Of a stretch of DNA of 64,000 nucleotides, positions 53,813 through 60,941 are shown piece by piece. The notes below the pieces were generated by a model. The model made no database searches. It saw only the letters and a list, made by a program, of their open reading frames with translations, and was not told where the DNA came from. The DNA comes from a virus. The position numbers and the translations under genes are program-made. The stretch spans positions 1-64,000 of IMG/VR virus record IMGVR_UViG_3300006112_000008. The stretch is one strand, 5' to 3'. Position 1 is the stretch's first letter. Every line of letters begins with the position of its first letter.

Positions 53813-54007
53813 TAAAACATTGACGGAACGATCCTGCAGAATCTTTTCAACATCCGGGTTACCATGGTTAAAGAAGTTACTCAGCGCTTTATAGGGTGCC
53901 ATACCGTTTAGAGCTCTTCTACCCGACCACACCGGTATACCTATCAACCGTGAAGATTGAGGAAGGGATGGTCCGGTCGTATTTATGATGCTGCCGTCAA
54001 AATTCAT
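53789..54007 (-). CDS. Small protein whose stop lies inside tRNA-Pro (72 aa)
   Basis: The frame starts on the stop of the upstream gene (TAATG), and its TAG (53789-53791) is in the D-loop of tRNA-Pro, so 24 bases of coding sequence overlap the tRNA. The protein is basic with no recognised motif (LIGIPVWSGRRALNGMAPYK). Overlap makes its reality a little uncertain, but coupling supports it. Confidence 0.5.
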   Translation of the reverse strand: MNFDGSIINTTGPSLPQSSRLIGIPVWSGRRALNGMAPYKALSNFFNHGNPDVEKILQDRSVNVLRGVAQLG

Positions 54008-54630
54008 TACATATATCTATATATCCACATTCCAAGATTGTCCAGTCTGGAACCAAGGAATCTTACTCCTCTGGCAACCCCTCTCCAAGATGAGTTCCAA
54101 TAATTAAATGTAATCTTATTTAGTACTCTCTTGGTCTTATTCCAGGGATGATTGTATACCTTTTCATGGCGCTGCTCGAAATCTACCCGCTGTTGTTCTA
54201 TTTCTTCAGCGGTATGCACAAGCTCAGCCTTGATTTGTTTGGCCTTTTTAAGCTTTCCATTGTGTAGAACCAGCTCAAATTCAACCCACCACTCGTTACC
54301 GGCGTTATCGTACTCACTAGCGTATATTTGTACAGTTCCGCAAATATTTGTTTTAACTAATTCACGACCTGTTTCAATGAACTTATAATTAAGATAGAAT
54401 TTATTTTTCTTATTTTTCTTTATTTCTTCTTCAGCGAGGGGTTCGTAACTGCCCTCTATTTTCTCTAAGTACAAGTTACCGTTAGCTTTAAGATAATAAT
54501 AAGCCATGGCTAGATCTAAATCTTTCGTTTGAAAGTCGATCTTTTTCCAGTCTTTACCCTTGAACGCTTTTTTAACCTCAGGAGAGAGGGGCAGAGCTTT
54601 CTCTACAAATACAGTATCGAACATGCCCAT
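54007..54630 (-). CDS. MGMFDTV-type conserved phage protein (207 aa)
   Basis: I chose ATG 54630 (MGMFDTVFVEKALPLS), 1 base after the upstream stop. The N-terminus with FQTKDLDLAMAYYYLKANGNLY is typical of a phage family that begins MGMFDxV and has a QTKDL motif. Function unknown. The C-terminal third is basic. Confidence 0.65.
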   Translation of the reverse strand: MGMFDTVFVEKALPLSPEVKKAFKGKDWKKIDFQTKDLDLAMAYYYLKANGNLYLEKIEGSYEPLAEEEIKKNKKNKFYLNYKFIETGRELVKTNICGTVQIYASEYDNAGNEWWVEFELVLHNGKLKKAKQIKAELVHTAEEIEQQRVDFEQRHEKVYNHPWNKTKRVLNKITFNYWNSSWRGVARGVRFLGSRLDNLGMWIYRYM

Positions 54631-54631
54631 A

Positions 54632-54832
54632 TTATTCCTTATCCTCCTGAGGTCTGGATTCTTTTCTTGCGGGGGCTTTTGGAGCATTGCCTAGAACAAT
54701 AAGCTTGTTTAGCTTGAAGTCCGCAACATACTCCTTCCAGTCGGCTTCTTTCATACCCTTGGGTCTACGCGACAAGAACTTGGACTTGTCGTACGATTTG
54801 CATGTTTTAAGTAGTTTATTTGAGAATATCAT
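54632..54832 (-). CDS. Small basic protein (66 aa)
   Basis: Lys-rich with a Lys/Trp centre (KGMKEADWKEYVADFKLNKL). Not recognised. It starts just after a hairpin-rich stretch. Confidence 0.5.
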   Translation of the reverse strand: MIFSNKLLKTCKSYDKSKFLSRRPKGMKEADWKEYVADFKLNKLIVLGNAPKAPARKESRPQEDKE

Positions 54833-54844
54833 ATTTTTTAAATT

Positions 54845-54992
54845 TAATGACCTGGAAGGACGCTAACCCTTCACTGTTTTGGTGTCCCTGGGCTTCGAAG
54901 CTCTCCCCCGGAATTTCCAGAGGGACAGGGTGGCTGCAGACAACTTACTGCGTAACAAATGTATGTTCTCTTCCATACAGTCAGGTCAATTT
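54845..54992 (-). ncRNA. Candidate small structured RNA
   Basis: No coding frame on the leftward strand. Outer stem TGACCTG/CAGGTCA (54848-54854 and 54982-54988) closes a region with hairpins TGTATG/CATACA, GCAG/CTGC and TGTCCC/GGGACA and the self-complementary GCTTCGAAGC. It could be a 140-nt regulatory RNA. Only pairing supports it. Confidence 0.35.
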
Positions 54993-55002
54993 TGGGGGGA
55001 TT

Positions 55003-55146
55003 TTATCGGGTGATTGCGAAATAGATTACATAGAACCATCCCAAGATACCATGAACAATCGCCCATAGAATACTTTGATGAAGGCTCCATGAAATGGTGA
55101 TAGCCAGCGCTGTTCCGAAACCGATTCCTGCTTGTGTTATTTCCAT
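55003..55146 (-). CDS. Small phage-type membrane protein (47 aa)
   Basis: The frame begins MEITQAGIGFGTALAITISW and ends VIYFAITR, with one or two hydrophobic segments and a GWFYVIY centre. This pattern is frequent in large phages, where such 45-50 residue membrane proteins have no known function. The leader is AAATAAAACAAACAT. Confidence 0.65.
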   Translation of the reverse strand: MEITQAGIGFGTALAITISWSLHQSILWAIVHGILGWFYVIYFAITR

Positions 55147-55161
55147 ATGTTTGTTTTATTT

Positions 55162-55461
55162 TTATTCTTCGTAACCGGCAATTATTGCAGCGCAGCGGAT
55201 ATATCCCGCAGCATCTACAAAATTGTCACGCTTTGATGTATACACATCTCTGGCGATTTTCAATAGAACCATTAGCATAGCTGCATCATATGGTGATATC
55301 TCTGCCAATGGATCTTTTCTGATACTGAGATAAGCGTTCCACATAGTAGCTATACGTTTATGGTTGGGCTCTGGATGATCATAATCTCTTCTACGATCAC
55401 CCGAAGTAACCCGCACGGCTTCTTCTAGAATGCTTTCTTTTGTGTGTTGTGTGTTTGTCAT
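55162..55461 (-). CDS. DUF6378-like phage protein (99 aa)
   Basis: ILEEAVRVTSGDRRRDYDHPEPNHKRIATMWNAYLS, then ISPYDAAMLMVLLKIARDV and KRDNFVDAAGYIRC match the phage family with GDRxxDYGHP, a DVALMMVLLKxxR helix and DNLxDAAGY. It resembles a nucleotide-metabolism-like helical fold, function unproven. Confidence 0.7.
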   Translation of the reverse strand: MTNTQHTKESILEEAVRVTSGDRRRDYDHPEPNHKRIATMWNAYLSIRKDPLAEISPYDAAMLMVLLKIARDVYTSKRDNFVDAAGYIRCAAIIAGYEE

Positions 55462-55526
55462 GGTGGATAACCCTACACCTAGTTTTTTGGTGTGTCAAAT
55501 GGGTTTTTTGAATAGTTAAAAAATAA

Positions 55527-55609
55527 GAGCCCAGGACAGGGCTTATAGATTTCTGCTTTCCATCAGATTTCCCGCCTAATACCAGAGGGTTTTTGGTTGT
55601 CCTGGGCTC
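55527..55609 (-). other. Perfect 12-bp stem with 59-base loop
   Basis: GAGCCCAGGACA (55527-55538) pairs perfectly with TGTCCTGGGCTC (55598-55609). It lies between the DUF6378-like gene and a large gene-free stretch, and may be a leader, terminator or processing boundary. Confidence 0.45.
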
Positions 55610-55639
55610 AAATAAATAATTATCCGCATAGAGGGCAAT

Positions 55640-56245
55640 AATCAAATAAAAAATTTCCGGATTGTGTTAGTCACTGCCGGACCAGTGCTCCTGTGTATGT
55701 GTGGCAAACCAGGAAAATATTGGTTGTTGGTTTATTATTACCGAGCATGTTTTGAGATTTGGACTCTGTTGTATGCTCAATCTGTTATTTTTTTGGGCGG
55801 GAAAGATATACATCTCGCGGCCACAGACGGTTCCAACACACATGATCTAACCGATAAAAGATCATTACCAAAACAAAAGTCCCCAGACAATAGAGCTCCC
55901 AGATGGTTAACTTCCTTTTTCCTCAGAGAGCATCACCTGTAGCCCCTGAGAGGATTAATATGTTATCTTCGGGATTTCCACATATACACAAAGCGCAATG
56001 CCCTGCTTCTCACAGTGGTTTTTATATCTATTGTTGGGGGGAAATTTTTCCTCAACCCGCGGTTAGCTTCTTTCCCCCGCAATGACTAATTGCGTTTCTA
56101 TCCAACATGCCTGTTAATGATAGAGGGATTACACGTACTGGGAACCGCGGTCTCGTTTGTCTGAGTAGTCACAGATAGTCACTTTGTAACCGTTAGACTA
56201 TGAGCAAGGGATACGATTATCCCCAGGAGGAGTACTGATTTTCAT
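55640..56245 (-). ncRNA. Candidate large structured RNA A (~600 nt)
   Basis: No leftward frame of any length is convincing. The leftward strand shows successive hairpins: CGCAAT/ATTGCG (loop 5), GTTG/CAAC, CCAC/GTGG, CTCAG/CTGAG, ATGATCT/AGATCAT, GAGCAT/ATGCTC, AACCA/TGGTT and CACTG/CAGTG. Two CCGCGG palindromes and a D-arm-like segment lie near its 5' end (about 56150-56210). It lies next to tmRNA and tRNAs, where giant phage RNAs such as ROOL and GOLLD occur. It is a candidate only. Confidence 0.5.
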
Positions 56246-56253
56246 CAGTAGAT

Positions 56254-56688
56254 TGGTGGAGGCGACGGGATTCGAACCCGTGTGTTCCAGAAATATCTAA
56301 CAACCGTTTACATGCTTAGCTCAGCCTATTTCATCTGTACCAGTACGCTGAGCGGATACAGATGGATCTTCAACTTAACGCGAATTGAGTCGTATCTAAA
56401 TTATACCCTCACAAGATAATTGAGGTACCCTTTTGTATCTCTCCGGCATCGGGCGTCCAGAGAGCGTTTTACTACTAGCGGCTTCAAGCCGCTGCGGTTA
56501 GGCAGCGAGAAGCTCGCTGTCAGCGTAGCCATACTTTGCAAGAATGGCATCCGCCTCAGCGAGGCTAGGAGCAAGCATCTCGTTAGAGTTTGCTTTTATT
56601 TTTTTCCCAGATGATTATAGAGGCCAACTGAGATCCTCTGCATGTAGGCTGATATCAACTCCTGGAGTCGATTTCCAATTACGCCCCC
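56254..56688 (-). ncRNA. ssrA: tmRNA (ssrA)
   Basis: The 5' end (56688) GGGGGCG pairs with CGCCTCC at the 3' end, followed by A and encoded CCA (56254). A T-arm with ACGGGTTCGAATCCCGT precedes the 3' acceptor strand. Inside is a coding frame starting GCA (56593) that ends GAGCTTCTCGCTGCCTAA (56498), reading ANSN... and ending ...SELLAA. The Leu-Leu-Ala-Ala end is the classic degradation signal for ClpXP-type proteases. A tmRNA rescues stalled ribosomes and tags their products. Confidence 0.9.
56498..56593 (-). other. tmRNA tag peptide frame (31 aa)
   Basis: Thirty-one codons plus TAA within the tmRNA. The tag begins ANSNEMLAPS and ends ADSELLAA. It is about three times longer than the 10-residue E. 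coli tag. The start codon GCA (Ala) is supported by the A-rich run just before it. Confidence 0.8.
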
Positions 56689-56711
56689 AAATGTTACAAA
56701 AGCTTATTCAA

Positions 56712-57485
56712 TTACTTTATCAGTGTAAAGCAAAAGCTGCCCTCTGGAACAAGATGGTTTTCATCTCTTCCCGGACTGTAATATATATGTGGTTTTGAGG
56801 GGAGTAGAACTTTTCCGAATTTCTTACCAAGCTGTAAGATAGTTTCCATAATGCCGATAGCATAAGGATGAACTTCATCAGATTTGGTATTACTGCTGTA
56901 TCTGTTCCACAGCATGTCATCATCAAAATAAAGTAAATCTGAATATTTTGATGCTCTGCCTATCTCTAGGGTTTCTTCTCTGATATCCCTCAATCCACGT
57001 CCAAGCAGGAATGTAAAAATAATATTACCCAAGGGCTTTATCATTTTTTTATCCTCTAGCATGTGTGAGATATACTCTATTATATTTCTGTTAAAGGTAC
57101 CCATGAAATCACCGTAGATTATATCAAATTCAGCTGTTGAGCTATCAAACAAGCTGGAATTAAATTTCCTGGTGACTACATCTTCCCATGATGTTTTTTG
57201 GTCTAGTAGATCAATCTGGTTTCTTTTATTCTTGTGATTGAGCTTTAGAAAATTTCTTGAAGATTCATTCACATAAGGATCAGATTCAACACCAACAATA
57301 TTGAACTTATTTTCAGGGAAATTTTGAATTAACTGCCGCTCCCATAGCCATTTTTCACCAGGCAGAGAGAGTATGTTGATATCTTCTCTATAACGCAACA
57401 GCTTCTTTAGCTCTTTGTTTAGGTAGATGTCGTTGTCTCGTTTTTCTTTACGTGCTGACCAATCTATCCTGCGTACGTTTTTCAC
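56712..57485 (-). CDS. Putative class I methyltransferase-like protein (257 aa)
   Basis: INILSLPGEKWLWE (about residues 36-50) and IVGVESDP resemble motifs I and II of a Rossmann methyltransferase, and FDIIYGDFMGTFN could be the substrate/IV region. An Asn-Pro-Pro-Tyr catalytic motif is absent, so DNA amine methylation is not shown. It starts at GTG 57485 with the leader CCAACCAAAACCAAAAA. It lies between tmRNA and candidate RNA B. Confidence 0.5.
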   Translation of the reverse strand: MKNVRRIDWSARKEKRDNDIYLNKELKKLLRYREDINILSLPGEKWLWERQLIQNFPENKFNIVGVESDPYVNESSRNFLKLNHKNKRNQIDLLDQKTSWEDVVTRKFNSSLFDSSTAEFDIIYGDFMGTFNRNIIEYISHMLEDKKMIKPLGNIIFTFLLGRGLRDIREETLEIGRASKYSDLLYFDDDMLWNRYSSNTKSDEVHPYAIGIMETILQLGKKFGKVLLPSKPHIYYSPGRDENHLVPEGSFCFTLIK

Positions 57486-57504
57486 TTTTTGGTTTTGGTT
57501 GGTT

Positions 57505-58095
57505 GTTTGGTTTCAGGGGTTAAAAAATAACTCTGTGTGATCATCACCGTGATCTGTAAAAATAACACCCAGCATTAGGTTGTTTATCTTTACAGAGCGT
57601 GTTATGGGAATTACCCATACTCTACTCACAGAATTATTTTAAAAGGTTTAGGCGCGTTCCTACCACGATGTCTGCAAACCTCGTGGTGAGGCGAATGATT
57701 TGTTCACGGTGGTTGCAGTATCCGTGAGATTGTCATTTAGTGTGGGGGTTGTGCCACACCAGTTTCCACCAATAAGTTGGAAACCCTTTCAATAAACTCG
57801 TCAGTTTATTCCTTGCTGCGCCATTTTTTGCTCTCTGCTTTTCAGGCGGCCATGATTCCACCTCTTCCCGACTTGAGACGGTTTACGACTCTGGTTATAG
57901 TCCAGACTAATCGCAAGTAGCATTACAAAAATAGATGGATCTGTGTGCCCGTTTGCTATGTGTCTCTATGCGGTGCTCGGCCGAGCAGAGCGCCATTGTA
58001 CACACAATATCAGCCGTGGACCTTTAGCTAATTAGCGGACACACAGATCCGAATCTATAAACTAAAAAATATAGCCTAACAAATCTTGTTATCAA
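57505..58095 (-). ncRNA. Candidate large structured RNA B (~600 nt) with kissing loops
   Basis: No coding frame. Stable pairings: AATAAxTCTGTG with CACAGAxTTATT near 57525-57640; ACCACGA (57662-57668) with TCGTGGT (57681-57687); TCACGG (57704-57709) with CCGTGA (57722-57727); GTGTGG/CCACAC; GTTTCCA/TGGAAAC; AATAAAC/GTTTATT; and an 11-bp stem GGATCTGTGTG (57937-57947) with CACACAGATCC (58040-58050) around TGCTCGGCCGAGCA. Loops CTGCAAACC (57672-57680) and GGTTGCAG (57711-57718) are complementary, so they may kiss. Such architecture and tRNA/tmRNA neighbourhood recall ROOL/GOLLD RNAs. Confidence 0.65.
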
Positions 58096-58098
58096 TTT

Positions 58099-58104
58099 AT
58101 TATA
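58099..58104 (-). promoter_or_regulatory. Leftward TATAAT upstream of RNA B
   Basis: Read leftward: CAGGTATAATAAATTG, 50 bases before the first long stem of RNA B. This would be its promoter. The -35 is not clear. Confidence 0.4.
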
Positions 58105-58134
58105 CCTGAAAAGTTAAGCTATATTATGGGGGGG

Positions 58135-58236
58135 TTATTTATTTCCTGTCAGTGAATTAATTGCTAATCCTGAAATAATCAGGAGAACAAATGATGTAGC
58201 CACTAGGCAGAGAAGGTCTTCTTTTTTTCTGGTCAT
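58135..58236 (-). CDS. Tiny membrane protein (33 aa)
   Basis: The frame starts MTRKKEDLLCLVATS and contains one hydrophobic segment (VLLIISGLAI). It overlaps the upstream gene by 4 bases (ATGA). Function unknown. Confidence 0.45.
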   Translation of the reverse strand: MTRKKEDLLCLVATSFVLLIISGLAINSLTGNK

Positions 58237-58517
58237 ACTCCGTTAAGTAATTGGTTTAATCTTGCTATTTCTTTTTTGTCTTTTTTTCTTAAACAAAAAA
58301 TGTCGTCCACCGAAACGTAAGTGTCGTCACTATTTTGAATTTTAACGATCTTCGTATCACTCTCTAGTACCTCTATTTTAGCCTTTGCTTGTTCGAGAGC
58401 CTGGGTGAGTTCGCCTATCGTATTCGTTAGTTGTACCGCAATATTCTCGTGTATATCAAGCCTAGTTTTAAGATTTTTATTTTCCTCTATAAGTTTATCA
58501 ACTATTTCGTGACTCAT
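58233..58517 (-). CDS. Coiled-coil protein (94 aa)
   Basis: Leu/Glu/Lys heptads through residues 1-60 (NLKTRLDIHENIAVQLTNTI) indicate a coiled coil, followed by a basic tail. It overlaps neighbours on both sides. Not recognised. Confidence 0.55.
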   Translation of the reverse strand: MSHEIVDKLIEENKNLKTRLDIHENIAVQLTNTIGELTQALEQAKAKIEVLESDTKIVKIQNSDDTYVSVDDIFCLRKKDKKEIARLNQLLNGV

Positions 58518-58689
58518 GTTTATTTAGTGTGGTTAGATACACAAGGGTGCCTTCACGATCAAAAAATAAGTCATCCCAACCGTTTATGGTTAAGACTACT
58601 AGATTTTTGTCTTCTGGCCACTTTCTGTATGGTTTTTCTTTGAACCCCAATGCACTTGCTTCGGGGTTTGTTATTACTTTTTTATTCAT
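58498..58689 (-). CDS. Small protein (63 aa)
   Basis: Basic N-terminal half and a Trp-Asp-Asp motif (TINGWDDLFFDREG). It overlaps its neighbours by 20 and 8 bases. Not recognised. Confidence 0.45.
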   Translation of the reverse strand: MNKKVITNPEASALGFKEKPYRKWPEDKNLVVLTINGWDDLFFDREGTLVYLTTLNKHESRNS

Positions 58690-58936
58690 TTATAAAAAGT
58701 ATATATCCCGCTCTTCTTAACGCCTCCATATGACTTGTTCCTGTGTAACTTCCTGGCAGGTCCTCAAAGTCTAGAGGATTGCCGTACTTATCTGCGCCAT
58801 AGATTGCTGTGTCTGGAATCTGTCCTTCTGAGGAGGACACAATTATGTAATTGTGTCCTTTTAAGGGGGACGACAAACTATACAACCTAGAGTCTGAAAC
58901 CCAATCTAATTTTTCTAAGAATTTTGCAACAAGCAT
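58682..58936 (-). CDS. Small protein (84 aa)
   Basis: Beta-rich (YIIVSSSEGQIPDTAIYGAD). TATAAC (58970-58975), preceded by TTTTGG, lies 33 bases before ATG 58936 and is a promoter candidate. Not recognised. Confidence 0.5.
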   Translation of the reverse strand: MLVAKFLEKLDWVSDSRLYSLSSPLKGHNYIIVSSSEGQIPDTAIYGADKYGNPLDFEDLPGSYTGTSHMEALRRAGYILFINE

Positions 58937-58969
58937 TTAAATAAATGGCGAAACATTGCCACTTATTAA

Positions 58970-58975
58970 GTTATA
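58970..58975 (-). promoter_or_regulatory. Leftward extended -10 candidate (TTTGGTATAAC)
   Basis: Read leftward: TTTTTTGGTATAACTT, TG-N-TATAAC, upstream of the small operon ending at 58135. No clear -35. Confidence 0.35.
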
Positions 58976-58995
58976 CCAAAAAATAAGCGGAGTAA

Positions 58996-59706
58996 TTAAA
59001 GGGGGTACTGACTAGGAGCTGTGTATGTGTTGTGGTTTGTTGATGTCCCGATTATATCAGCCGCAGGTGGCCAGGTGTTCTCTAGCTCTCCTCTATTAGG
59101 CAAACCGCCAGAGTTAGACGAGTTTTCTGGATGTTTGCTACCTGCGCTATACTCTACGTTAAAAATATATGTTAACAAGAACATGGTGCGGTCTTTAACG
59201 CCAGCACCTTTACCGACGTGTTCTTTAAGAATAACGTCTAAATAGTACGAACCAGCAAAAAGATTCTGTGTGGTTGCTGACGGTATCCAGATCTGGTAGA
59301 ACCCCACTCTATCTGTAGAATAAATTCCATTATCAATACTACCTACCCATGTGGGAGTTAAAGAGTGAGGATCAGGCTTAACTACTACAGAAATTGTGTA
59401 TTTATTGTGGTCTACCATTTCCCCAAGATAAACAAGCATACTATCTAATACGATATCCTCTCCCTGATAATATGTATCAGGGTTTGGAACTCCTTGCTCA
59501 TAAGGTACACCAGGAAAACCCCTATAACCTAGGGGTGAAACATACTCCTGCAGCGGTGAATTTTTCCTGCACCTGATTATAGACTTTTTGCAATCTATAG
59601 ATCCATCTATGCTCTCCAGGGGTAATGGTATGCTTTTACCTGCCGATGAATTTATATAATATGCAATATGCTGATTTTCTGGGTTCATACTGCTTATTAT
59701 ACCCAC
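58996..59706 (-). CDS. Virion or accessory protein (236 aa)
   Basis: Pro/Gly/Tyr-rich with a segment (YYQGEDIVLDSMLVYLGEMVDHNKYTIS) resembling the carbohydrate-binding or Ig-like modules of phage structural proteins. The frame opens with GTG 59706, but ATG 59688 (MNPENQ) is 7 bases after a TATAAT. It is part of the leftward virion cluster. Confidence 0.55.
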   Translation of the reverse strand: MGIISSMNPENQHIAYYINSSAGKSIPLPLESIDGSIDCKKSIIRCRKNSPLQEYVSPLGYRGFPGVPYEQGVPNPDTYYQGEDIVLDSMLVYLGEMVDHNKYTISVVVKPDPHSLTPTWVGSIDNGIYSTDRVGFYQIWIPSATTQNLFAGSYYLDVILKEHVGKGAGVKDRTMFLLTYIFNVEYSAGSKHPENSSNSGGLPNRGELENTWPPAADIIGTSTNHNTYTAPSQYPL

Positions 59707-59709
59707 TAA

Positions 59710-60027
59710 TTAAACGCAAATCATCTCTAATCTACCGTTTCCTGCAATCCGCTTGTAATAGCAAAGCTCATCTAGTCCAAGCACTCCTTTGATCGTCAAG
59801 AAATCGGCATCTGTGAGAGAAGATAATGTATTCTCAAGCATCTGTTTATTGATATCCGGGGTTATGATATTTTTAGAGCAATTGCAGCTTTTAACAGGGG
59901 CAGTACTCAACTCAGCGTTCTTGAATGTGGCAAACCTCGGTAGTTGCTGAAGAGCTGGAGTGGATTTGATCAAATTTAATATTTGATTAACACTTGTAAA
60001 TACCATTTTTTTCTTAGGTGTATTCAT
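59710..60027 (-). CDS. Hypothetical structural-cluster protein (105 aa)
   Basis: An AT-rich gene with ALQQLPRFATFKNAEL and a Cys cluster CNCSK. It overlaps no neighbour and lies in the tail cluster. Not recognised. An internal ATG near 60006 is an alternative start. Confidence 0.5.
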   Translation of the reverse strand: MNTPKKKMVFTSVNQILNLIKSTPALQQLPRFATFKNAELSTAPVKSCNCSKNIITPDINKQMLENTLSSLTDADFLTIKGVLGLDELCYYKRIAGNGRLEMICV

Positions 60028-60037
60028 ATATGTATTT

Positions 60038-60940
60038 TTAATTATTTGTAGGCAATAGCTGTACAGGAGAGCATAAATCAGATTCTAAGAATGTCAACCC
60101 TACAAATACTGTGTTGTTGTTAAGTCCTGTTTGCTGATTTCCAGAAATATCTGTATAGCTACCTAGCGGAGGAGATATATTTGTATCTTGTATAGGCTGT
60201 TGTACAGAATTCCCGTCTACTAAATAAATGTTATTGCCTTGCACAAACTTGAAAATACCGTCGCTGTCTGGCGGAATTCCATTAATATAAGAAACAATAT
60301 CTGGGCAATCATGATATTGGGGAGGTAAAAATCTTGTTGTGCAGTCCATTTGTAAGCCTAACGCATATGCCGCAGTCATGTTTATCAAACTATTATCAAA
60401 ATTTATTTGATAGTTATAGCCAGGAATAAACTCCACGTCACCTGCAGTAGCTATTCCACTTATTGAAGTCAGGGGTAACGCCGGAGAAATATCTCCCGAG
60501 TTTGTGGCATAGTTGGGAGTTTGGTTAATACTTCTAACACCCAACCAAGCACCTCCAAATTCAAATACTGTGGCGGGCTCAACAGGTAGGTTGTATGTAG
60601 TAGGAGTATTTACAGGTATTTTTAAAAGCCCATCTCCTAAAACTAAAAGACTGCCTGAGGAATTTCTGATATACAAAGGAAACTGTATGTCTGAAAACGT
60701 GTTTAAGTTGTTATCGATTAAACTATAGTAAAATGAATTTTCTGTAAAATTAATTGAAATATCTTTAGACACACTGCTTATTGTGATATCTATTAATTTA
60801 GCTCCAGATACGTTTGAAGGAGAATTTAAAATCAGCTGCAAATCTAATATAGCGCTCTCTGGTAAACCATTAGCCGGAACGTCGTCAAGTAATGGATAAT
60901 TCCTTAGGGAGTTTTCATTTAACCATTCTAGTGCTTCCAT
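60038..60940 (-). CDS. Virion protein of YPL-motif family, paralogue 1 (300 aa)
   Basis: It starts MEALEWLNENSLRNYPLLDD. The (W/F)LNxNxxRxYPL motif is shared with the next two genes, so the three are paralogues in the N-terminal region. The rest is Asn/Gly/Thr-rich and beta-like. The probable role is a tail or baseplate appendage. Function is inferred from position and composition. Confidence 0.7.
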   Translation of the reverse strand: MEALEWLNENSLRNYPLLDDVPANGLPESAILDLQLILNSPSNVSGAKLIDITISSVSKDISINFTENSFYYSLIDNNLNTFSDIQFPLYIRNSSGSLLVLGDGLLKIPVNTPTTYNLPVEPATVFEFGGAWLGVRSINQTPNYATNSGDISPALPLTSISGIATAGDVEFIPGYNYQINFDNSLINMTAAYALGLQMDCTTRFLPPQYHDCPDIVSYINGIPPDSDGIFKFVQGNNIYLVDGNSVQQPIQDTNISPPLGSYTDISGNQQTGLNNNTVFVGLTFLESDLCSPVQLLPTNN

Positions 60941-60941
60941 A

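Noticed and set aside
56130-56215. tRNA-like segment with TAGTCTAACGGTTAC (D-arm-like) near the end of RNA A
   Set aside because: No anticodon stem that pairs well and the would-be T-loop is GTTCCCA, not GTTCGAA; there is no acceptor pair, so it is not called a tRNA.
57780-57830. Hammerhead-like string CTGACGAG followed by GAAA on the leftward strand
   Set aside because: The required stem II is absent: the sequence is the hairpin AATAAAC/GTTTATT with loop TGACGA, and no matching stem I and III with a cleavage site are visible.
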